Shown here: in pieces, positions 33,661-38,733 of the stretch
Numbering within the stretch: the stretch's first letter is position 1
How the letters are laid out: every line of letters starts with the position of its first letter
Notes under the pieces: generated by a model
What the model saw: only the letters and a program-made list of their open reading frames with translations
Databases searched by the model: none
What the model was told of the DNA's origin: nothing
Made by a program: the position numbers and the translations under genes
Source: Firmicutes bacterium CAG:631
Lineage (GTDB): Bacteria; Bacillota_I; Bacilli_A; RFN20; CAG-631
DNA length: 38,733 nucleotides
Assembly: GCA_000433015.1 (NCBI GenBank)
Contig: HF998010.1
Location: forward strand, 108,327 to 147,059
Reading direction: 5' to 3'

Positions 33661-35058
33661 TTATTTTAAACATTCAGCAATGTCTGTATAACTTACAAGA
33701 GTTACATTACCCATTTTGTTTGCTTGGTCAATACAGCCTTGAGTAAAACCAGATTTAGAAAATAGATAAAGGTGAATATATTTATAGGAAAATAGTTTGC
33801 TACGTTTTACAAGAGTTTCTAAGACACTTTGATTTACTTTTTCATTCGTCCATTTGCACTCAGCAAAAAGGGCAGTATTTTTGTCCTGTTCACCCATAAT
33901 GTCAATCTCTGTTTGACATTTTTCAATGGGATCGTTGCCCCACCAACGACCTAAAGATGTGAACTCTACGGGACATTTATTCGTTAAAAGTTGTTTCCAA
34001 AGATATTGTTTACAGATATCTTCAAAAATTTTTCCCATATAATCAGATAATTTTGGCTCAATACGTTTATACACCAAATCGGTGGCTCCACGGGCAATAA
34101 TAGAATTGTTTTCTAGTACAAAACGGTACCAAAAACGAAACATGTTATCTTCAATAGAATAAATGGCTTTGTGAGATGCCTTTTCGCCATAAGGAGTCTC
34201 TTTTTGTATGATACCAAGATTCATTAAGGTTTTAATATAGGCAGAACAAACATTGGTATTTTCATTAATTTGATTAGAAATTTCTGACATACGGGAGGCT
34301 CCTTTAGCAATTGCTGTAATAATTGCTGTATAAATAGCAGGCTCACGCACTTCTTGTTTCAAAAGATTTATGGGTTCCTCATATAAGAATGAAATCGGAT
34401 TCAAGAATGTGTTTTTGATATTATCTTCAACACTTAAAGTATCATCCATTTGCATTAAGTATTGTGGTGTGCCTCCAACAATACCATAAATCAAAGCTTT
34501 TTCCTCGTTAGAAAACTTTTTAAAATAATGGCAAGTTTCTTCAAAATCAAAAGGCATGATTTTCATTTGTGCTGTTCTTCTGCCATATAGAGGTGCCTTG
34601 TATGCTAAAACATGATCTTCCATATAAGATATGGAAGAACCACAAAGAATAAGCATAAGTTTAGAAGAATCTTTATATTTGTCTATTAACAATTGTAAAG
34701 TAGAAGAAAGACTTTTTGAAGACCGAGCCACATATGGGAATTCATCGATGGTAAGAATGAGACGTTCTTTTTGGGAAAGTTTAAACACATATTCCAATGC
34801 TGCTTGAAATGATAGAAATGAAGTTTCTGTTTCAATGCCACTGTCATATTCGATAATACTTTTACTAAAATTTTCAAGATTTTGTTTGGTGTTGCTTTCC
34901 ACTCCCATAAAATAAATGGCTTTTTTATCATCAAGAAATTTGTTGATAAGTGCAGTTTTGCCCACACGTCGACGCCCATAGATTACCACAAATTCAAACT
35001 TGTTTGATATATATAATTTTTCTAAAGCATTTAATTCTTTCTCTCGTCCAATAAACAT
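33661..35058 (-). CDS. AAA+ ATPase with C-terminal DUF234 nuclease-like domain
   Basis: The 465-aa protein has an archaeal-type ATPase domain (about 1-230): FIGREKELNAL, Walker A GRRRVGKT (28-35), Walker B LILTIDEFPY and a sensor CGSSISYME. A winged helix (about 240-300) and a DUF234 domain (about 310-465) follow, the latter holding a PD-(D/E)xK-like pattern, EIDIMG then AECKW. Such proteins are widespread in gut anaerobes and archaea and often lie in accessory regions. A role in defence or DNA/RNA processing is suspected but not established. AAAGGAGG and a strong promoter precede it. It marks the left side of the accessory region. Confidence 0.9.
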   Translation of the reverse strand: MFIGREKELNALEKLYISNKFEFVVIYGRRRVGKTALINKFLDDKKAIYFMGVESNTKQNLENFSKSIIEYDSGIETETSFLSFQAALEYVFKLSQKERLILTIDEFPYVARSSKSLSSTLQLLIDKYKDSSKLMLILCGSSISYMEDHVLAYKAPLYGRRTAQMKIMPFDFEETCHYFKKFSNEEKALIYGIVGGTPQYLMQMDDTLSVEDNIKNTFLNPISFLYEEPINLLKQEVREPAIYTAIITAIAKGASRMSEISNQINENTNVCSAYIKTLMNLGIIQKETPYGEKASHKAIYSIEDNMFRFWYRFVLENNSIIARGATDLVYKRIEPKLSDYMGKIFEDICKQYLWKQLLTNKCPVEFTSLGRWWGNDPIEKCQTEIDIMGEQDKNTALFAECKWTNEKVNQSVLETLVKRSKLFSYKYIHLYLFSKSGFTQGCIDQANKMGNVTLVSYTDIAECLK

Positions 35059-35079
35059 TATGTTTTACCTCCTTTTTAA

Positions 35080-35107
35080 ATCATAGCATACTTTAAAAAT
35101 TAGTCAA
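35080..35107 (-). promoter_or_regulatory. Promoter of the DUF234 ATPase
   Basis: Minus strand TTGACT (35102-35107), 16-base spacer, TATGAT (35080-35085), 22 bases before the ATG. The -35 box is inside the left arm of the palindrome 35101-35135. Confidence 0.75.
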
Positions 35108-35135
35108 GTATGATTTGGCAAATCTAATTTGACTA
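35101..35135. promoter_or_regulatory. 35-bp nested palindrome over the ATPase -35 box
   Basis: Arms TAGTCAA (35101-35107) and TTGACTA (35129-35135) flank, at equal 4-base distances, the perfect core GATTTG-G-CAAATC (35112-35124). The symmetry and its position on the -35 suggest an operator; a T run after 35135 would also let it work as a plus-strand terminator. Confidence 0.5.
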
Positions 35136-35303
35136 TTTTTTATGTAATATTAATAATTTGTGTCTACCCCTGTATCAATAATTACTATATCTGTAGTTAG
35201 TTTTTTCATTCCAGTTTACTCCTATTTATAATATTTTGCTTGGCTCTCATACATCTTTTTATAAAGTCCTTTTCTTTCCTATTTGTTCCATAGGGATAGT
35301 TAA

Positions 35304-35342
35304 AAAGAAAAAACGACGCAACCGTTTTGGTTACGCCGTCTT
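35304..35342 (-). terminator. Intrinsic terminator of the mini-ORF unit
   Basis: On the minus strand a 14-pair stem with three wobbles (35329-35342 with 35310-35323), loop AAAAC, followed by TTTTTTCTTTTT. It lies 20 bases after the 36-aa reading frame. Confidence 0.7.
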
Positions 35343-35361
35343 GCGATATAATTATTTAGTT

Positions 35362-35472
35362 TTAAAGTCTTTTAATTACCTTTCTTCTTTTTCTGTAATT
35401 CTTTTCCGAACACTTCAAAGTAAACCGTTTTCGGAGTTCATCGGGTAAATATGTATTCCTGCTTTCGGTCAT
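35362..35472 (-). CDS. Possible 36-aa basic protein or gene remnant
   Basis: A short frame with an excellent AGGAGG site before ATG (complement of 35470-35472). It begins MTESRNTYLPDELRKRF and continues with a Lys/Arg-rich end. Codons and local base composition are clearly GC-richer than the host genes. The length suggests either a small DNA-binding protein or the 5' stump of a mobile-element gene. It precedes a terminator and shares the strand with another mini-ORF and a promoter. Confidence 0.35.
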   Translation of the reverse strand: MTESRNTYLPDELRKRFTLKCSEKNYRKRRKVIKRL

Positions 35473-35578
35473 TGATTTTCCTCCTGTTCTGTCCGTTTTT
35501 TGTTCGGGTATTGTACCCCTCACTACTATTGGAAAGTTTGAGGCATTCAGTTGACGGTCTGACAGGAAAAAATTTTTT

Positions 35579-35644
35579 CTACACTTTGCGCATTACGCTG
35601 ATTCCGCGTTTTGCAAGTTCTTCGCGTATCTCGTTAGAGTTCAT
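35579..35644 (-). CDS. Possible 21-aa peptide or gene remnant
   Basis: MNSNEIREELAKRGISVMRK followed by V and TAG. GC-rich codons, but no clear ribosome site. It lies between the promoter at 35739-35767 and the 36-aa frame. It may be a truncated gene from a conjugative or mobilisable element. Confidence 0.25.
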   Translation of the reverse strand: MNSNEIREELAKRGISVMRKV

Positions 35645-35738
35645 CGCATGATTTTCATCGGTATTTTTGCACAGAATAACCCATAGAACAAGCAATTTAA
35701 TTTTTACATTTTAACTCATTGCTTTTTCCCATGTAAAT

Positions 35739-35767
35739 ATTGTACTGTTTTAAAACCAGAAAATCAA
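35739..35767 (-). promoter_or_regulatory. Promoter reading into the mini-ORF unit
   Basis: Minus strand TTGATT (35762-35767), 17-base spacer, TACAAT (35739-35744). It would give a transcript of about 430 nt ending at 35304. Confidence 0.6.
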
Positions 35768-35855
35768 TATATGATTTATTACAAGTCAAGTTCTGAAAGA
35801 AAACTACTTATCTCTTTTCTTTGTTCTCAATCAATCGCATAATATTGAAAAAAGG

Positions 35856-35933
35856 GGGGCTGTCGCATTAAAAAATTTATGCAAAAAAATGAAAACGTTT
35901 TTTAAGACTTATTGCAATTAATTCGACAGCCCC
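35856..35933. mobile_element. MITE-like 78-bp inverted-repeat element
   Basis: Ends GGGGCTGTCGCATTAA (35856-35871) and TTAATTCGACAGCCCC (35918-35933) are 16-base inverted repeats with one mismatch; the 46-base interior is A/T-rich. Repeats starting GGGGCTGTC are reminiscent of the ends of some insertion sequences, which is recollection, not a search result. The last five codons of the nucleotidyltransferase frame lie in the right arm, so insertion probably replaced the original 3' end. On the minus strand CCCCCC-TTTTTT follows, so it also works as that operon's terminator. No target duplication is visible. Confidence 0.5.
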
Positions 35934-36787
35934 TTTATTTTAAGTGCTTCAAGCAGATCTCCAACGCAATCTATTTCATTCTTTGAAACCGAATTCCTTG
36001 CAGCCACCAAATTTAGTATTCGTTTCCGTTTTTTTGAGTTAAATATTCTTAACCATCTTTTAATCTGATATAACGGTAAAAGAATAGGATGTTTGTGAAG
36101 GCTTGGATATATGATTTCAAGGCGTTTTCTCGATAAAAACATTAATTTGAAAAACGATTTAAATTTACTTTCCCCTTTAGAAGCCTTTACTGCTGCCGCA
36201 TTTGTTGCGCTTCCATAAACGCCGCCTGTTAAAACAAAGGATTCCATTGACTCGGTTATACTATCGTGTGGTTGATCCTCAAACCATACTTCTACGAGTT
36301 TCATTGCTGACTCATAAAAAATCGATAAATTCGCTTTTTCCAAAAGAAGTGATAATTGAATACTATTACAGTAACCATTTTTTTTAAGTAAATACAAATC
36401 TATAAATGAACGGATGCCACAACCTCCTGCAATAAAATGTTTTGCCATATGTGCAATATGATAAAAAACAAACATATCATTACTCATTTGAAAGCAGTAT
36501 GGGCTTTCTTTAAAAGGTGAACTACACACCCAAACCATATCAAGAATTGCGTTTATTGCCTCCATTCGTTCTCCTTGATTCAATGAGTAGTGGAGTTCCA
36601 AATGCACTTTACCCGGGGTTATAAATGAGTAATCGTGTGTTGTCGCATCACTTTGATGTTCATATCCATTTTTAACTAATAGTTCTATCGTCCGTTCAAC
36701 ATCCTCCTGGTGAATTAGAATATCTATATCGCAACTTGTTCGAAACCATGCTTGGGGATATTCCATCAATGTATATCTCTCCACCAT
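35918..36787 (-). pseudogene. Nucleotidyltransferase (NTP_transf_5-like), 5' truncated by deletion
   Basis: The frame encodes 289 residues, but only from about residue 10 does it look like the family: YPQAWFRTSCDIDILIHQED matches the Rx(S/G)xDIDxLV nucleotidyltransferase core, followed by GYEHQS, HLELHYSLN, and the helical C-terminal part with MSNDMFVFYHIAHMAKHF. Normal members have 60 or more residues before the DID motif (the K-G helix region), missing here. The first codons are read from the +1 frame of an ABC-transporter gene, showing a fusion point at about 36755-36770. The C-terminus (KIKGLSN) is formed by a mobile-element repeat. Such proteins are often found near peptide-natural-product clusters. 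Confidence 0.75.
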
Positions 36788-36959
36788 TTATATCTTCGAC
36801 TCCTGCGATAATATTTAAGAGGGTTGTTTTTCCACAGCCCGATGGTCCAAGAATAACAAAGAAGTCGCGGTCATCAACACAAAAGGAAATATCCCTCAAA
36901 ACGGGGACATCCCTATCGTATGATTTAGCTAAATTAATGACCTTGAGTTTCTCCATCAT
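36696..36959 (-). pseudogene. ABC transporter ATP-binding protein, N-terminal fragment
   Basis: An 87-codon frame. Residues 1-66 are a normal start of an ABC ATPase of the NitT/TauT/SsuB kind: LKVINLAKSYDRDVPVLRDI, Walker A GPSGCGKTT, then NIIAGVEDINGGEIYIDG. The next 21 residues are unrelated and are read out of frame from the nucleotidyltransferase gene. The Q-loop, signature motif, Walker B and H-loop are all absent, so the product cannot work. It starts 28 bases after the radical SAM gene and was once part of the same operon. Confidence 0.85.
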
Positions 36960-36987
36960 TATAATACCGTACTGATTTTGTATAATT

Positions 36988-38115
36988 TTATTGACAATGC
37001 TTTCCGCTCGCCCTGAGTGCGCAGCTTTCTTTTTGAAGGCAGGTTTTGCATTTTTTTACATGAAATTGCTCCACAACAGTTGTGCCATCATGTGAATTAG
37101 GAGATTGGTGCTGATTTTTTGCTTTCGATTTCTTGTTGTGTTCACTTACCAACTGTCCGCAAGCGGCTTTAATCCTTCCACCTCTCGACTCTCTAATTTT
37201 AACCTCTAAACCCGATTGTTCTAGGCGCAGTTTAAAGGCGACCAACTGTTGCTTGTTAGGACGAACAATCTTACCACATTTTGTTTCATTATATTGCAAC
37301 AAATTGATTAAAACATTCTTATCCCTAAACCATCTTCCCAATTGACGCACATCGCTTGATTTATCATTTACACCAGGGATAAGCAGATATGCAATCGTAA
37401 TCTTTCTATTATGCCTTTCCGAATATGATAATACCGATTCCACAATTTTTCCAATATCTTGACCTTTCATGTTTGGTATCAATCTATCTCTAACAGCTTG
37501 CGTTGTCGCATGCAGAGAAAGGGTGAGTTGAATTTTAATATGCTCTTCACGTAATTTCTTTAATTCTTTAAGTGGTCCAACAGTTGAAATTGTAATTCCA
37601 TCCGTGGGAAAATCCAACCCATTTCGATCTCGCAAAATGTGTATTGCTTTTATCAATGTATCATAATTTAACAAAGGCTCTCCCATACCCATGAAGACAA
37701 TTCTATTTATTTTGTCTTTCATCAATATCACTTGTTGGACAATTTCCGAAGCCGAAAGATTTCGAATAAATCCATTGCTACCCGACTCACAAAACGTGCA
37801 TCCAATAGGACAACCTACCATTGTGCTGACACAAACGGTTGTCCCTGTTTTTCTGGTAATGCTAACGGTTTCTATACAATATCCATCGTTAAGCTCAAAA
37901 GCGTATTTTTTTGTATCGCCACCGTTTTCAATACTATTAACCTTAATTGTTTGATTTTGAATTTTGGGTTTCTCTTTATAAAGAGTCCTAAAGAAAGCTC
38001 TTCCACTTTTTTCTCCCAAAAGCTCTACAATCTCCTCAAAAGTACACCCGTATGGATCGGAGCAGATTACATTAGAAGGAAGCCCTTCGTTCATTACGTT
38101 ATTTGTATTACTCAT
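36988..38115 (-). CDS. RlmN/Cfr-family radical SAM protein with Cys-rich C-terminal tail
   Basis: The 375-aa protein has RlmN/Cfr architecture: a short N-terminal region, the cluster motif Cys102-x3-Cys106-x2-Cys109 (VGCPIGCTFC), catalytic Cys95 and the methyl-carrying Cys319 (KAACGQL), plus RNLSASEIVQQV and MGMGEPLLNYD, which is closer to RlmN than to Cfr. RlmN and Cfr methylate A2503 of 23S rRNA at C2 and C8, respectively; Cfr gives ribosome-antibiotic resistance. The unusual part is a tail of about 55 residues with four Cys (CKTCLQKESC, then C374), suggesting an extra metal site. Location in an accessory region beside decayed genes suggests horizontal transfer. Its modification target is unknown. 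Confidence 0.85.
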   Translation of the reverse strand: MSNTNNVMNEGLPSNVICSDPYGCTFEEIVELLGEKSGRAFFRTLYKEKPKIQNQTIKVNSIENGGDTKKYAFELNDGYCIETVSITRKTGTTVCVSTMVGCPIGCTFCESGSNGFIRNLSASEIVQQVILMKDKINRIVFMGMGEPLLNYDTLIKAIHILRDRNGLDFPTDGITISTVGPLKELKKLREEHIKIQLTLSLHATTQAVRDRLIPNMKGQDIGKIVESVLSYSERHNRKITIAYLLIPGVNDKSSDVRQLGRWFRDKNVLINLLQYNETKCGKIVRPNKQQLVAFKLRLEQSGLEVKIRESRGGRIKAACGQLVSEHNKKSKAKNQHQSPNSHDGTTVVEQFHVKKCKTCLQKESCALRASGKHCQ

Positions 38116-38165
38116 ATAAAACCTCTATAGCGACTCACCTGATCGATTATGGTCGATTATTTTAT

Positions 38166-38194
38166 ATTATACCACTTTTTTTAAAATTCCGCAA
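38166..38194 (-). promoter_or_regulatory. Promoter of the RlmN-like gene
   Basis: Minus strand TTGCGG (38189-38194), 17-base spacer, TATAAT (38166-38171). TCGATTAT occurs twice 10 bases apart in the leader (plus strand, about 38139-38160), and AGAGGT is the ribosome site. Confidence 0.85.
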
Positions 38195-38228
38195 CAAATA
38201 CTACGTACAACAGGTAAAAATATTTGGC

Positions 38229-38366
38229 ATGCATGCAAAATTAACTCTTATATGGCTCCAGTCACTTATAGAGATTACAATATTGATTATAAATTTCGTA
38301 GTTGCTTTTGCGGGTGCAATTTCTTCGAAAAGAACAAATAATAACACAGTCGAGGCTTGCAAATAA
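38229..38366 (+). CDS. Possible 45-aa membrane peptide
   Basis: MHAKLTLIWLQSLIEITILI, then a hydrophobic run to about residue 30, then a polar tail (SSKRTNNNTVEACK). One transmembrane helix. The ribosome site is weak and no promoter is obvious, but a strong terminator follows 42 bases after the stop. It could be a toxin-like peptide of the mobile element or a chance frame. Confidence 0.3.
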   Translation: MHAKLTLIWLQSLIEITILIINFVVAFAGAISSKRTNNNTVEACK

Positions 38367-38407
38367 CATTTGTAATACATCTAATTATTAAATCTGCGGA
38401 CATAAAG

Positions 38408-38436
38408 AAAAACGGCGAGAATTATCGCCGTTTTTT
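38408..38436. terminator. Strong intrinsic terminator
   Basis: AAAAACGGCGA (38408-38418) pairs with TCGCCGTTTTT (38425-38435) around a 6-base loop, T tract following. On the minus strand it could also stop read-through from the integrase gene. Confidence 0.9.
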
Positions 38437-38562
38437 CATATATTGAACTTGCTGATTGCATTAATATTAATAATTGCATTTGTGTCCCCAAGAACATTTA
38501 ACCCTGTTGAGAAAAAGTGTACTTTTTAACGAACCGATTTTGGTATTTATATTGGAATATAC

Positions 38563-38591
38563 TTGAAATTTTAATATGAATGTGCTATACT
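38563..38591 (+). promoter_or_regulatory. Plus-strand promoter facing the integrase end
   Basis: TTGAAA (38563-38568), 17-base spacer, TATACT (38586-38591) with extended TGTGC. It points at the 3' end of the integrase gene. Confidence 0.7.
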
Positions 38592-38607
38592 GATAGAGTA
38601 TAAGTGT

Positions 38608-38636
38608 ACCTATTACTATAATAGGTGGATTTTTTT
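38608..38636 (+). terminator. Short hairpin with T7 tail beside the integrase stop
   Basis: ACCTATTA (38608-38615) and TAATAGGT (38619-38626) around CTA, then GGA and seven T's (38630-38636). It would end the transcript from 38563-38591 after about 40 nt. Confidence 0.55.
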
Positions 38637-38733
38637 ACAGGAAAATTTTACCGACTTTGTTCATCATTTCCTGTTTGTGTTCCTGTAAAGAATGCGCGTA
38701 TCGGTTCAGCGTTACCGTCGCGTTTTTATGTCC
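38635..38733 (-). CDS. Tyrosine recombinase/integrase, C-terminal 32 residues
   Basis: The frame enters from the right window edge and ends at TAA (complement of 38635-38637). It begins GHKNATVTLNRYAHSLQEHK, matching the end of phage/ICE-type tyrosine integrases: the LGH box His and the nucleophile in the TLNRYAH context (12th visible residue), followed by a helical tail. Such integrases cut and join DNA at att sites through a 3'-phosphotyrosine. Most of the gene is outside the window. Its codons are GC-richer than those of the chromosomal genes. It shows that an integrated element occupies this end of the window, although the att site itself cannot be located. Confidence 0.85.
   Translation of the reverse strand, partial: GHKNATVTLNRYAHSLQEHKQEMMNKVGKIFL

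Noticed and set aside
35236..35651. Two plus-strand frames of 66-70 codons
   Set aside because: No ribosome site, and they run opposite to a promoter-ORF-terminator unit on the minus strand.
36988..38115. Calling the radical SAM gene cfr
   Set aside because: The GEPLLNYD loop and RNLSASEIV segment are closer to RlmN, and resistance function cannot be inferred from sequence by eye.
37691..38130. Plus-strand frames antisense to the RlmN-like gene
   Set aside because: Mirror of a conserved radical SAM domain.
1..38733. CRISPR arrays and rRNA genes
   Set aside because: No regularly spaced repeats of 23 or more bases and no rRNA-like conserved segments were seen.

Overview
The window is AT-rich, with about 30% GC by eye. 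It uses the standard code, with TGA as a stop, and has strong Shine-Dalgarno sites and frequent TTG/GTG starts. Gene content (long-form HPF, AckA, a SAM-I riboswitch on metK, PgcA-type phosphoglucomutase, SipW-type signal peptidase) points to a low-GC Bacillota, probably near the Erysipelotrichia/Mollicutes side. That placement is inference.

Layout. 1-1900: the end of a beta-rich orphan protein, a two-TM peptide, a four-TM protein and a 59-aa ferredoxin too short for ordinary gene callers. 2013-8072: psuG, a CheA-like HPt/ATPase protein with a hairpin over its start codon, then ackA-nrnA-rimO-pemK/mazF and a tRNA-Thr(GGT). 8073-8576: a noncoding stretch with a possible small RNA. 8577-12950: a four-gene operon of three secreted proteins with SipW-type signal peptides and a SipW-type signal peptidase; an ECF sigma factor with a very long C-terminal extension follows at 13210. 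This looks like a TasA/CalY-like surface-fibre system with its own protease and perhaps its own regulator. It is the strongest candidate for an undescribed system here.

14920-23424: a membrane protein, a polysaccharide deacetylase lipoprotein, a TSCPD protein, SAM riboswitch-metK-ketopantoate reductase, hpf, and rluA-pgcA-yhcC. 23447-29799 (minus strand): MBL hydrolase, N-acetylhexosamine kinase-like protein, SDR, zinc-ribbon protein, nagB and a leaderless GHL10 glycosidase, together suggesting amino-sugar or muropeptide salvage. 29942-33492: tldD, pmbA and a creatininase-family amidohydrolase, a likely peptide-processing operon.

33661-38733 looks accessory: a DUF234 ATPase with a 35-bp palindrome on its promoter, a GC-richer patch with two mini-ORFs, a MITE-like inverted repeat, a decayed operon (an RlmN/Cfr-like radical SAM enzyme with a Cys-rich tail, then an ABC ATPase fused by deletion to a nucleotidyltransferase), and at the right edge the C-terminus of a tyrosine integrase. 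An integrated mobile element therefore continues beyond the window.
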